Source: Welwitschia mirabilis
Lineage: Eukaryota > Gnetophyta > Gnetopsida > Welwitschiales
Assembly: GCA_051453625.1 (NCBI GenBank)
Contig: JBOZIK010000001.1
Coordinates: 203,629,958-203,654,178 of the forward strand
Direction: 5' to 3'
DNA length: 24,221 bases
The translations under genes and the position numbers were made by a program. The notes below the pieces were generated by a model. That model saw only the letters and a program-made list of their open reading frames with translations. It had not been told where the DNA came from and did not search any database. The stretch's first letter is position 1, and each line of letters begins with the position of its first letter. Below are positions 9,171 through 18,740 of the stretch, one piece after another.

Positions 9171-10640
9171 TAAACCTATTATAAGCAATTAACTTAGAAG
9201 ATTCCATTAAGGAAAAAGATAAAGATCTTCGCTTTACCATTTTCTAAATATTCTCTTAGCTTTATTTCCTAGTTTAAGTTCTCTTAGCTTCATTTATGGG
9301 TTTAAGTTATGCTACTGTTTGATCATCTTTAACTTAATACATGTTCAAATTTCATATGTCATATCATGATTAAGTAATATTTACTTTGGAAATTATAGTG
9401 AAAAATATTGAATCCAATATTTTGATTTTCCTATGTCTAGCCCACCAATCTCCTTGATTAATTTGTTTTTGAATCAATTATGTTAATTAAATGCTTATCA
9501 ACAATCATGTATTTTGTTATTTCACTTTAATGATCAAATATTAAATTGGGATTCAAAGTCTATAATAGAAAAAGGAATAAAATATAAAATAAAATAAAAA
9601 ATTAACTCTCCTTAAAAATATATCATGATATCCTAGTGCAAGTGTACTAGGGTAAATTTTCCCAAGAAGGGCCTTTGGCAGTGCAATATGCTAGCTATGA
9701 AAACTCCACTAGGAGTCAATTTATTATGATTTAGCTTTACTTGTTAATATGCACTTTCTTGATAGTATTTATGCTTCCCTTATCATGAAGAATAGTATTT
9801 CTCAACATCCCACTTAATTTCTATTATCCTAAGGCAAAAACTCCTTGAGAATGTTTTAGTATATTTATCATTGGATGATGTTATAACCAAGTATTATGGT
9901 TGCTAAAATTTGAATATGGATTGAATCATAGTACAAACATTAATTAATACTTTTTAAATAATCTTTGTATATTGATCCTTTTACTATCTTATCAAATGAT
10001 AAACTATGAGATTTTTACAATGAATCTTACATCTTTACATCAAGTAGTCTTATGATTTCTTCTAAGGAGTCTTGCTAGTTTAAAATTTAGAAAAAAACTA
10101 GTTAATCTTCTTCTTGTTCCATGTCATCTATTTTTATTTTTAATTTTCCCAGTAGCAAATTAGTTGTCTTAAAGTCATTTGCTTATTTTTTCATAAACAA
10201 TGGTGAGAACTTTATCATTTTTTATTTTTTTGATTGAAACTTTTAAGTCCTAATGTGCAATGACTAGACCCTTTAATATTCCTTTTACAAATGTCTTAAC
10301 CATATTACCATACCACCAAATAATTTCTCCTACTTAAAAATCTAAAATTAATATGAAAGAGATCATTCCCTTAGTCATTTGGATGATAAGTCGAATGATG
10401 CTTCCTATTCATTTTTGTCTTCTCAAGATGTATGTATTATAAATTACTCTTTATTCCATTTAAAAAATAGTACAATTAAGCATCATGTACCCTATCCTCA
10501 CTAGGATAACATCAAGGATAATAGCCTTTTTTCCTTCTTGAACATAAACCTCCTCAATCTCCTACAACTCAACTTCCTCAACATGTAATTGATTAAGTCA
10601 TATGCAAATATTACAAACAAGTACATCCATATGTAAATTT
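9171..10640 (+). other. 3' non-coding region of Element A, homologous to that of Element II
   Basis: No coding frame is convincing here. From about 9320 to 10000 the sequence aligns with the reverse complement of about 21780-21000 downstream of Element II pol. The best part is 9640-9740, with AGGGTAAATTTTCCCAA (9651-9667) followed by a GGCCTTT box. The distance from the integrase end is also similar in the two copies (about 550 and 520 bp). Shared position and sequence mark it as part of the ancestral element, not host DNA. From ~10150 the similarity fades. Confidence 0.65.
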
Positions 10641-10650
10641 TACACCAAAA

Positions 10651-10707
10651 AAGAATGTCATCTGAGCTAGTATCTAAATGATAAGGTAGATGACATTTAT
10701 CATTCTT
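10651..10707. repeat. Imperfect foldback (inverted repeat) with TCATCT/AGATGA arms
   Basis: The left arm AAGAATGTCATCT (10651-10663) pairs with the right arm AGATGACAT...ATTCTT (10688-10707) when five bases in the right arm are looped out. The spacer is about 24 bp. It resembles the palindromic TCATCC/GGATGA motifs of the LTR U3 region at 13.5-13.8 kb, so it may be a decayed U3 remnant. Confidence 0.45.
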
Positions 10708-11111
10708 CACCAATTATCTTAAGATTGTTGATTTGACAATGCAGTAGACGATAACCATAATAGCATAGGTTAAAACCATTTTTCACCTAGTTTTATATAT
10801 TGTTTAATTAATTTTCTCTATTATCATTCTATAATAATTATTATTTTACTGCTCTAACATCCAAATAACTTTATTTTATTAGATGTATTCTTCAAATCTA
10901 AGATTCAAATAAATTTTTAAAACATGATGTGTATTTTAAAATTTTTCAAATTTTTAATACCAATTATTTTGGTCTAAATGGATTTGAATTTCATTGTATA
11001 TTTTATGGAATATATGAATTTGCATACTTTATGAGGTAGAATTAGATTTTTTTTTTCAAAATTAGATTTCTCTCACATCGTGTACTGAAATATAGTCATG
11101 TTTATAGCCAA
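10708..11111. other. About 400 bp without recognisable features
   Basis: A+T-rich sequence with T and A runs, ending at an N run. I see no ORF, LTR end or element similarity. Confidence 0.5.
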
Positions 11112-11356
11112 NNNNNNNNNNNNNNNNNNNNNNNNNNNNNNNNNNNNNNNNNNNNNNNNNNNNNNNNNNNNNNNNNNNNNNNNNNNNNNNNNNNNNNNNN
11201 NNNNNNNNNNNNNNNNNNNNNNNNNNNNNNNNNNNNNNNNNNNNNNNNNNNNNNNNNNNNNNNNNNNNNNNNNNNNNNNNNNNNNNNNNNNNNNNNNNNN
11301 NNNNNNNNNNNNNNNNNNNNNNNNNNNNNNNNNNNNNNNNNNNNNNNNNNNNNNNN
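11112..11356. other. Run of 245 N
   Basis: The odd length suggests an estimated gap or masked bases, unlike the two 100-N placeholders. The flanks do not duplicate each other. Confidence 0.95.
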
Positions 11357-12560
11357 TCAATTTTATTAATGATATATGTTATGAAGATTTAGTGGGTCAC
11401 ATACTAGAGCTTAGTCTAGGTAGGTAGAAGTAGAATCCTCTTTCTAAACCACCTTAGAACCTCACGTAGACTTAGTAATTGAGAGAGTTAAGTCAGTTTA
11501 TATTCCTCCTCATTTTCTTGGATCTTAGTCTATTTAAATAGCATCTATTAGGGTTGAAAGGAGATCCAATGTTTTCATGAGATGATTAGATCCTAGGATC
11601 AATGATAAGCTAATAGAGCTCTAGTTGCAATGAATCCTAGATGCACAGGGCACTTATTTCACCTCAAAGATTTGATATTTTTATAACTTCATTCATATAG
11701 AGGTATGATCAAATTAAGATTACCACATGATAGACATGATCATAACCATACTACACAATCATAAGGGATCAATTATGCTAGGACATAACTATGGTAATAG
11801 GATTAGATGGATTGGACAACATTCATATTAATTCAATAGGTGATGAGATAGATTAACATATTTATAGTGTGATGTTATATATTCCACTAAAAGTAGTAGA
11901 AGATAGTAGAGAAGTCCTAGTAATACATCTTTCTCTAGCCTACAGAGTTTTCATAGAGGATTGACTCATAACATAATACTTCCTTCCATAATAGTCACTA
12001 CATGATAGCATATCTATACATATTGACAACATTTCATTAGGAGAAGTAGATGGAATTGGCTTTCCTTATATGGAGGAGATCATGAGCTATGTTAGAGGCA
12101 TAATTCATCTAGACACTTGGCTTTTTATGATTTCTTATTACTATCTTAAAATGTTTTAGCAATCTAGAGATAATAAATGAGTAGAAAATGCCTCATTTTG
12201 CCTACTACATATAGGATATGAAAATATAGATTTATAGAGATCCTAATTAATAGTAGTAATAGGTGCCTATATCTCTCTTAAGAGTACTTATAGTTAACTA
12301 AATACAGGTTCTACTAGTAGGTGCAATACAAGAGATACATGAGATGATGGATTAGATTTTTATGGAGATTAGACATAAAGTAACTTTCATGGAGTATTAG
12401 ATGACTTTTATAGAGCATAATATGATTGATATAAGAATGTAGATGTCAACTCTTGAGAGTTATATTGGATAGATTAATAAGGACATCATTGTAGACCTTC
12501 CAGAGATAGTATAGGTCTAGGATGAGAAGGTTACATGCTTAGTACAGACTATTATGAGTA
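11357..12560 (+). pseudogene. Decayed coding-like stretch downstream of pol; possible extra ORF of an Athila-type element
   Basis: This stretch is less A+T-rich than its surroundings. It gives long plus-strand peptides interrupted almost only by TAA and TAG: GLDGLDNIHINSIGDEID, then SVMLYIPLKVVEDSREVLVI, then SLGEVDGIGFPYMEEIMSYV and ENASFCLLHIGYENIDL. Near 12320-12500 another frame gives a Met/Ile-rich, helix-like tail (IHEMMD, FMEIRHKVTFMEY, IDIRM). The pattern of a folded domain plus a helical tail, between pol and an LTR on the same strand, fits the extra ORF that some Athila elements carry (env-like or plant-mobile-domain-like). I cannot name a domain with certainty. A decayed host gene is the alternative. 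Confidence 0.35.
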
Positions 12561-13280
12561 TCCACTTCCCATTGGAGAAATAATGTCCTACCTCTTCACC
12601 TTATTTAAGTAATATAATATGGTTTAATATAGCCCATTAAGGTATTTGATGTTATATGTATGTATATATACATATATATTTTTGTAGTTTTTAAGTCATA
12701 ACTTCTATATGATCTTATTTTATTTGATTAATTTGGAAAACATGTAAGTCAGGAATTAATATAATATTTGCATGAGATTGTGTATTTCAGACATTTGTTC
12801 AAGAAGAGCCAATTTTCAAGAAAATAATATAAAGAAGTTGAAAAATTAGTTTATAAGACTATCATCTTATATGTCATCTGGATGACAAACTAGACAATAC
12901 ATCATTTTTCTTAAAGTTTCACATGGTATTGAGTTTATAATATAGTAAGACTTCTAACTTTCATTTATATATTTCAATAATTGATTATCCTTAATAATTT
13001 GACTTTCTTTTATCCTTTTCCACTTTTTTCATTAGGAACTAATAAACACTTAGTATGAGGCTATGTTATGAGTCTAATTGATGATATTTAATATTATGCT
13101 TAAAGTATGTTTTAGGGATTTTCAATAGGTTTCTAAGTAAAACAAGAAGAGTATGATGCTTAAAGAATATGATTATATAAAACATCAAATTCAAATATAA
13201 TAAACCTTTTTTAAACACATTTCATACTCCTTGATTTTTCTAAAACATCATGAACTAAATGTAAATAATGAATGATGATC
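12561..13280. other. About 720 bp of A+T-rich sequence before the purine tract, without ORFs
   Basis: It contains a TA-rich microsatellite (12653-12681) and, at 12877-12900, a GTCATCTGGATGACAAACTAG motif like those in the LTR U3. Nothing coding is recognisable on either strand. Confidence 0.5.
12653..12681. repeat. TA/TATG microsatellite
   Basis: A run of alternating TATG, TATA and CATA dinucleotide steps, partly self-complementary around TATATACATATATA. It is simple-sequence DNA with no evident role. Confidence 0.7.
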
Positions 13281-13306
13281 AGGAGACTAGAAGGTAGAGA
13301 AAAGTA
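13281..13306 (+). promoter_or_regulatory. Purine-rich tract just before the LTR (candidate polypurine tract)
   Basis: The 26 bases from AGGAGACTAG to GAAAAGTA are almost all purine and end directly before TGTTAT, the proposed LTR start. In LTR elements such a tract primes plus-strand DNA synthesis and lies immediately 5' of the 3' LTR. Its presence argues that 13307-14606 is a 3' LTR of a plus-strand element. Confidence 0.5.
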
Positions 13307-13502
13307 TGTTATTTATAACGTCATCCATATGACACTCTAAAGGATGACAGTTATTAAAGCACTTAAATCATAGTTTAAAAGCTAATCATAACATAAGAAG
13401 TGAAAAAGACTAAATATCAACTATCATCAACCTAAATGTCTAGATAATAGTCAAGTAGATAAATAATAAAATCAATAAATAAAAAATATGTTTTTATTAA
13501 TA

Positions 13503-13855
13503 ATCATTTACCTAATCATCTATATAACACTTAGGACCACTAGTAGGATCTAAAGAAGTAGAACTTATAATTTCATTATTAGTAGTCATCCACTTGGATA
13601 TCTGGATGATAACTAGGATAACACTAAGAACATGAAAAGTTAACATTCATTAAGAAGACACATGGAAGAGAAGAAACCATGAGAAGATAAAAGATTAGCA
13701 ATTATTCACCTAGTCATCTAGACAAGACCTAAGATAACATCGAGAAGATGAAATTCAACTATCACTAAGAAGACATGTGGAAGTCAAGAAGCTAAGAGAA
13801 GATGAAAGATTAACAATCATCCACTTGGTGATTTGAATAATGCATAAATAGATGA
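13503..13855 (+). repeat. Tandem repeat in U3: about 3.5 units of 82-118 bp with palindromic TCATCC...GGATGA core
   Basis: Units start at about 13503, 13585, 13703 and 13816, giving lengths of 82, 118 and 113 bp and a 40-bp partial. Each starts with a version of (A/G)TCATCCACTTGG, continues with TCATCT or GGATGA, then CTAGGATAACA, and, in the two full units, AAGAAGACA, GGAAG and GAGAAGAT blocks. The core is a hyphenated palindrome. Repeated blocks in the U3 of plant LTRs often act as enhancers or protein-binding sites. That role is inferred. Confidence 0.65.
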
Positions 13856-14241
13856 TAGATATAAAGAATACAAAATAAACTTCATCAATTATGTAATCAT
13901 TTTTATGATCACCACTGGTCTATTATAACTCTTTAATAACCCTAATAGTTATTTCAAATTTCATAAATATCCATCTTAGATCCCCTATTTACTCATCTTG
14001 ATTACATCAATTATTTTTGTAATAACTTAAAGAGTGATTAAGTAAGAAATCCATTCTAGTTATAGAGAAGAGTATCACTTAGTATTGGGTAATGTATCCT
14101 TTATTAAGGAGTTCTTACTCTATACATGAATGTAATATTTTGGTTAATGAAATATTTATTGAAGTATTCTTTTTTATCATTCTTATAGCTTATTTTAATT
14201 ACTTTTAAGTAACAGTTATTTATAATTGATATAGATTATAA

Positions 14242-14333
14242 GGGCTATCTTTGATGACAATAAGTTGGTATACTCAGTTAGGGCTGGCTTCAATAATAAT
14301 AAGTTGGTATACTCAGTTAGGGCTTGCATTTAG
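14242..14333 (+). repeat. Direct repeat of a 39-bp unit in the LTR
   Basis: Units 14242-14280 and 14281-14319 are both 39 bp and share AAGTTGGTATACTCAGTTA plus the leading GGGCT. A third partial unit (GGGCTTGCATT) follows. The last 19 bases are identical, so this duplication is younger than the general decay around it. Element II's LTR has nothing similar at the corresponding place. Confidence 0.85.
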
Positions 14334-14606
14334 GTTTCATTCATCACTACATTTCACTTTCCATTTATTGAATAATTACATTTCATTTATTGTATTAATT
14401 TATCATTATTGAAACTTAGGTTAAAAATTATTTGAAGTAACCTTTTATCTTCCTTTTTGAAATTCCTCTCTAGATTATGACATTTGGATTAACTTCCATA
14501 TACTAGTGCATTTCATGTGAGTTTAATTAAATATTTACAAGTACCAAAAATAAGAGATTCAATTTAAAGAGATATTAATTTGAGTACAAGTTTCACATCC
14601 CAATAG

Positions 14607-16550
14607 TTATAGTTAATTTTATGAATACTTTTGAACCATCCAAAATATAATCAACTTGTAGTATTACTAATGTGATAGGATTATTATTAGTATAGTGTTT
14701 GTAATTAATGGGATTAATATTTATGTAATTTGATTAGTATGTAGGGAGTATAACAATTATAGATATGATTAAATTCATGACTATTAGATAATATGATTAA
14801 ATTCATGCTTATCTAGAAGTTAGAGTTATTTGGAAATATAGCATTATTAAGGATATAATTGATTTTACTTGTGGTTTAATATTATAAGGGATATAATTAA
14901 TTTTATAGCTATTAGGAATTAAGGTTATTATGATTACAAATAAATTTATGGTTATTAAGAAAAAAATTTGTTAAATATATAATTGGATTTATATTCTTAT
15001 AAGTTTATAAGTTATTAATGTAACTATTATTTAAGTTAACATAGAGATGTGATACCAATTTATGACATCTTCTCTTATCCTACACTAATTAAGCATTATT
15101 TTTGTCTTCCTTATTTTTTCTTTCTTCATTATTTTTTATTATTATTAACTAATAGACATAGAGAAGCCTAAGATAAGATTTTGCATTTTCCTTTATTAGA
15201 ATTTTAATATTTTGAAAAAAATAAATCAAATTATTATTATATATTTATCTATAATTAATTTCTAAGGTATTTTTATTTAGAAGTAATGGTGATGTCTTAA
15301 GTCTATTTTTTCTTTTTCTTCCTATCTGTTTGTCACATAAACGAATATATTTTAAATAGTTAAGAAGCTGTAAACTTATTATAAATATATATAGATAATT
15401 TTAATAATGATACCTAACTAATATAATAGGAGGTTACAACTCCCCTTAATGGGATTCCAACTCGATATCTGGTCATCATCTAGATGTGATTTGATTCTAA
15501 TTCAAGTTTTAAACTATGCAAGCATGCCTAGTCTTAACATCATGAACTTACACTTTACTTTGATATACCCCTAATACAAGTAACACGTTATACATGACAT
15601 GGATGCACGTTTACAAATAAACCCAGATTCCTTAAAACATCTCTAGAAGATGCAACATGATTCATCAATGTCAAGGGCTTAAGATATTAAGTTAGAGTAA
15701 TTCATACATGGTAGGATAAGAGATTGATGGTCAAATCCACTTCTAAAAGGGTACTATTAAAAACAAAAATGCAATGCAACCTACCTTGGTAATGAAATCC
15801 AAATATAAGAATAAATATTATTAGGATTATTTTGATTTAGTTATATTCAATAAACACCCCATACAAATGCATTTATTCAATTCTAACTAATGTAGATATT
15901 TAATCTATTATTTATCTAGTTATAATAATTCTAGTCATCATTAGGTTTATTTTATAGAAACAATCATAAAAGAGAAACCAAACATACTATAACACCTCTA
16001 TATTTAAGATTACAAAAATAAAAATCTAAATAAGGGAAATATCTTTTTATTTTCTATCTAAATAAAAAATATTTTTTACTTTTTTAATAATAATTAAAAT
16101 ATTTAAAATGTATCAAATAACACTTAATAATGTACGCAAAGAACTAATCATTACTTAGAGCTATGTTGATCCTAAAAACATTCTTACATGCATATATGAC
16201 AATCTTTATAAATTGATGCAATAAAAGTGAATAAAAGAAAGTATAACTTAAGAATAATTTTTAAGATATAAATTTTTATTTAAAATTCATATTATTGTAT
16301 TATACATCAAGAAAGTAAATAATAAGCCAAAGACTATTTATGTTACTATGATCATCATCCTCCCTGCCATCCCCATAACTAGGTGGATGATAGTTTGTTG
16401 TTTTTATTTCGGTTTTCTGTTTGTTGCTTAAGCATACAGGGACATGGTGGATTCTAGTAGAAAAACAAAATATTAAAGAGAATTAAACCTAATTAAAGAA
16501 AACATCAAAGAAGGATTATTTGAATTCAAGCTAAATCTAAGTACACACAC
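14607..16550. other. About 1.9 kb between the LTR and Element B, no recognisable gene
   Basis: The first 450 bp are extremely A+T-rich with short direct repeats (14763-14807 and about 14849-14905). Positions 15430-15790 are somewhat richer in G+C but give no coherent peptide on either strand. A hyphenated palindrome ATCATCC...GGATGAT at 16354-16391 resembles the U3 motif of the LTR, so a decayed 5' LTR of Element B may lie at about 16.3 kb. No primer-binding site is evident. CCCCAGGTACG at 16551-16561 looks like a leader end or splice acceptor. Confidence 0.45.
14763..14807. repeat. 28-bp direct repeat, two units
   Basis: ATATGATTAAATTCATG occurs at 14763-14779 and again at 14791-14807. It is a short local duplication in A+T-rich DNA. 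A similar pair with AAG(G)GATATAATT(A/G)ATTTTA lies about 100 bp downstream. Confidence 0.75.
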
Positions 16551-16639
16551 CCCAGGTACGCAAATTCCTGAAATTGAAGAAGAAGATTTTTTTCTTTTTT
16601 TATTTTAGAATCAGATTTTACAAAAGATGATTATAGCAT

Positions 16640-17536
16640 ATAAGTAGATCATGTCGTTTCTTCTTCGAATGCGTTGAATGTATTGAAATATTCACAAAAA
16701 AAAAAGCAAGTTACCTCGTCTAATATTCCAATCATAATAGGAACTTCTTCCTTAAATGGAAACATTACTCTTAGAGATTTAATTACTAATAGAAAATGTA
16801 AAATTTAAAATCCCTTTGATTTACCTACGAAAGATGATATAGAATTAAGAAATTTAAGTGTACATCCAACTTTTTCTAGGGAACCTGAGGAATATTCCTT
16901 CCAACATTTTGCTGACATTGAACAACTTGTACTTATCTTAGAAAATGGAAAGAAATGTATTAGTAACTGTACCTATATGATTATTTTTCCAATCACAAGA
17001 GCAAAAATTTGGCTTAAAACCATTCCACATAAAAGTCTTAAATATTGGATTCAAGTGCAAGAAGTTTTTATCAAATGAGTTTTGAGTGAAAGTCTAATAC
17101 AAAAAAGAAGAAAAAAAGTAACAACATCATGAGGATTATGGAATAACCTATGAATTTTTTATCATAGTTAGTCATTCCAATCCTATTAATGATTTTTATA
17201 AGGAAGAGCTAGTTGATTATTTCTATAGTGTTAAATTCTCCAACTAAGCAACTTGTAGATTTTTCTTGTGAAGGCAACTTGTTAAATTTAGGCCTAAATG
17301 ATGCATGGAGTATGTTAGAAAACTTGATAAAAATAAGTCAAACTTGGTTTAGATCCACTAAATAAAATCACACTATAGGTCAAATTTTAAAATATTTAAA
17401 GAAAGTGAAACATGACAAGGAAGAAGAAAGAGAGGACTTAACCAAATTAATAAAATATTTTACTACTATTTTAGAAAAGAATACATAAGTGATAGTTTAT
17501 GCAAAAGTAGTAAAAAATAAAAACTCAACTTCAAAT
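16640..17536 (+). pseudogene. Gag (capsid) remnant of Element B
   Basis: After an ATG at 16651 (start uncertain, because the frame breaks within 30 bases), the plus strand gives ITLRDLITNR, NPFDLPTKDDIELRNLSVHP and then the capsid domain: EEYSFQHFADIEQLVLILEN, TYMIIFPITRAKIWLKTIP and LKYWIQVQEVFI near 16870-17075. The FP-ITRAKIWL run matches the conserved FPFSL...A..WL core of plant Gag. Later segments EELVDYFYS and NLLNLGLNDAWSMLENL (17200-17330) correspond to the Y.GL...A..LLE part of Athila gag. The stretch then ends in a Lys/Glu-rich run (EEEREDLTKLIKYFTTIL). Frameshifts near 17080 and 17240 and a few stops disable it, but it is better preserved than the gag of Element I. Confidence 0.75.
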
Positions 17537-17578
17537 TGTAAAATTTGTGAAGATAACTCTCATCCAACTAAAGAGTGT
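17537..17578 (+). pseudogene. Intact CCHC zinc knuckle motif of Element B nucleocapsid
   Basis: The bases encode CKICEDNSHPTKEC, a perfect CX2CX4HX4C knuckle with all four zinc ligands. The following PLLPTCKRG matches PALPTC after the knuckle of Element II, which fixes family and frame. The knuckle binds element RNA in the particle. The surrounding gag is broken, so it is a preserved motif in a dead gene. Confidence 0.85.
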
Positions 17579-18110
17579 CCTTTATTACCAACTTGTAAGA
17601 GAGGATGTTTGAGGAAAGAACATCTAATTTTAAGATCCAATCACAATTTCAATAAATATTAGGTGTATAATCTCAATGGAAAACTTTTGAAAATAGATTC
17701 AAAAATTCAAACTTTTAACAAAATCAAAATGATCCACTCAAGGAATCCATAGAGAAGTTAAAAAGAATGCAAGATAAAACCAACAGCAATATTGAAAGAA
17801 CTAATAACAACATTGAAAAGACTAATAGCAATATTGCAAACTTAATGAATGTGCTCCAATAAAAAATTCTTACCAACCAAATATCACAAGAATCCCTCGC
17901 ATCTAAATCATTGTCCAACCCAAATAAAGTTAGAAGAGATTTAAAAGTGGTAACAAGAAGTGAAAATAATAGAACACCTCCTATTCATGAGATTTTAACT
18001 TCTAAAAATAATAAAATAAATGAAGAGGATGATGTAGAAATTTTGGATTCATACAACCTTCCATTAATATCACCTACTAGAGCCTCCACTAAAATTGCCT
18101 CATAAGAAAA
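17579..18110 (+). pseudogene. Post-knuckle segment of Element B with a heptad coiled coil
   Basis: Between the knuckle and protease the frame gives KRMQDKTNSNIERT followed by near-exact seven-residue repeats. NSNIERT, NNNIEKT and NSNIANL are encoded by three 21-bp units at 17782-17844, and Ile recurs at the same heptad position. This predicts a short coiled coil, perhaps for Gag-Gag contact. After a stop in LQ.KIL come RRDLKVVTRSENNRTPPIHE and EEDDVEILDSYNLPL in an open run of 64 codons (17911-18105). Element II has a Glu/Asn/Lys-rich helix in the same place (EELKKTQETTNEILENKNKN), so a helical segment here is a family trait even though the sequence differs. Confidence 0.65.
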
Positions 18111-18740
18111 TAAAGAAAAGAAACCACCCACTTCTTAGCATAATCGATTGAATACAAATCCTACCTTTGATGAACACTTGAAAACTTTGATGCAAGAGGT
18201 AAACATCAACTTGCTTTTTTGAAAACTCTTGCAAGAAAATCCTAAATATTCTAAGTTGTAGGAGGAATTAGTAAGAAGAAAGCAAACACATATCATTCTT
18301 AGCAAAGTTTTTCTTACTCAATCGTTTTCCAACTTAGTCATGAAAAAGTGTCCTAAATTCAAAGACCCTAGAGCTGCAACTATGAGTGTTACCTTAGAAG
18401 AAAACAAAAGAATTTAAAAAGCTTTAATTAAAATAGGAGCAAGTGTAAACATCATGCATCTTCACATATGTAAGAGATTTGGTTGAAAAATAGAATAGAA
18501 TCTACATAAATTATCTTGGAATTGGATGATACCTCAATTAAGAAGCCACTAGAAATTATCAAAAACTTATTTATCTAAATTAAGAAATCTTTTTACCCCA
18601 TAGATGCTACCATCATTGAGATAGAACATGATGGAGGTTATTCACTTCTTTTAGAAAGAGCCTTTTATGCCACTATCCATTTTATCATTGACATGTATGA
18701 TAAGATATAATTTTGGCAATAGATAAATTACCATTAGAGT
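18111..18740 (+). pseudogene. Aspartic protease remnant of Element B with lost catalytic Asp
   Basis: The N-terminal extension reads RLNTNPTFDEHLKTLMQEVN, then LQEELVRRKQTHIILSKVFL, SNLVMKKCPKFKDP and AATMSVTLEENKRI. The active site follows as ALIKIGASVNIMHLHICKRFG at 18421-18483. In Element II the same site reads LIDIGASINIM, so the catalytic Asp codon has become AAA (Lys) at 18430-18432. The later part (IEIEHDGGYSLLLERAFYAT-like, in shifting frames near 18600-18680) is the protease C-terminus. Stops and a frameshift at about 18490-18600 also break it. It would mature Gag-Pol if intact. Confidence 0.75.

Larger units (their letters stand above)
6000..14606 (+). mobile_element. Element A: Athila-like Ty3/gypsy element, 5'-truncated, with long 3' region and LTR
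   Basis: Plus-strand translation gives the protease tail, protease-RT linker, RT, RNase H and integrase down to about 9170. A non-coding block shared with Element II follows (9330-10000). Farther along are a decayed coding-like stretch, a purine-rich tract and an LTR at 13307-14606. Gag, the protease active site and the 5' LTR are missing. The region between pol and the LTR is ~2.4 kb longer than in Element II, so the LTR may belong to this element, to an insertion, or be the 5' LTR of Element B. The Athila assignment rests on the RT and integrase blocks and the long 3' region. Coding order is seen directly; membership of the 10.7-13.3 kb stretch is inferred. Confidence 0.65.
13307..14606 (+). 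repeat. LTR, plus orientation, about 1.3 kb, expanded U3
   Basis: It begins TGTTAT like the minus-strand LTR at 20241-19343 and aligns with it in order. Shared parts include a block around ATCACTTAGTATTGGGTAAT (~14070), TCTTATAGCTTATTTTAATT (14181-14200) and a block near 14490-14545 (ATTTGGATTAACTTCCATAT). The end near CCCAATAG (14599-14606) corresponds to CCCATTGCAACA of the other copy, so the right border is accurate to about 10 bases and its terminal CA has decayed. The part after TCTTATAGCT is similar in length in both LTRs (~425 and ~407 bp). The part before it is ~380 bp longer here, and the tandem repeats at 13503-13855 account for much of this. A TATA-like ATAAATAG lies at 13844-13851. 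Confidence 0.65.

Noticed and set aside
10501-10713. Minus-strand ORF of 70 codons
   Set aside because: It has no recognisable domain, overlaps a foldback repeat, and its length is possible by chance.
11073-11427. ORFs across the 245-N run
   Set aside because: Almost all codons are N. Only the last ~25 residues are readable and they are covered by the decayed stretch starting at 11357.
14607-14640. Primer-binding site after the plus-strand LTR
   Set aside because: The bases following 14606 do not resemble the complement of a plant tRNA 3' end, so there is no support for calling this LTR the 5' LTR of Element B.
15780-16110. Possible MITE or hAT-like element (GGGGTGTTTATT on the minus strand near 15860, CACTTAATA near 16120)
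   Set aside because: The supposed ends do not pair as terminal inverted repeats and no target-site duplication is visible.
17724-17918. Minus-strand Leu/Val-rich ORF that looks like a membrane peptide
   Set aside because: It is the complement of the Asn/Ile/Glu heptad repeats of Element B. The repeated SILLLVLS pattern comes directly from the 21-bp units.
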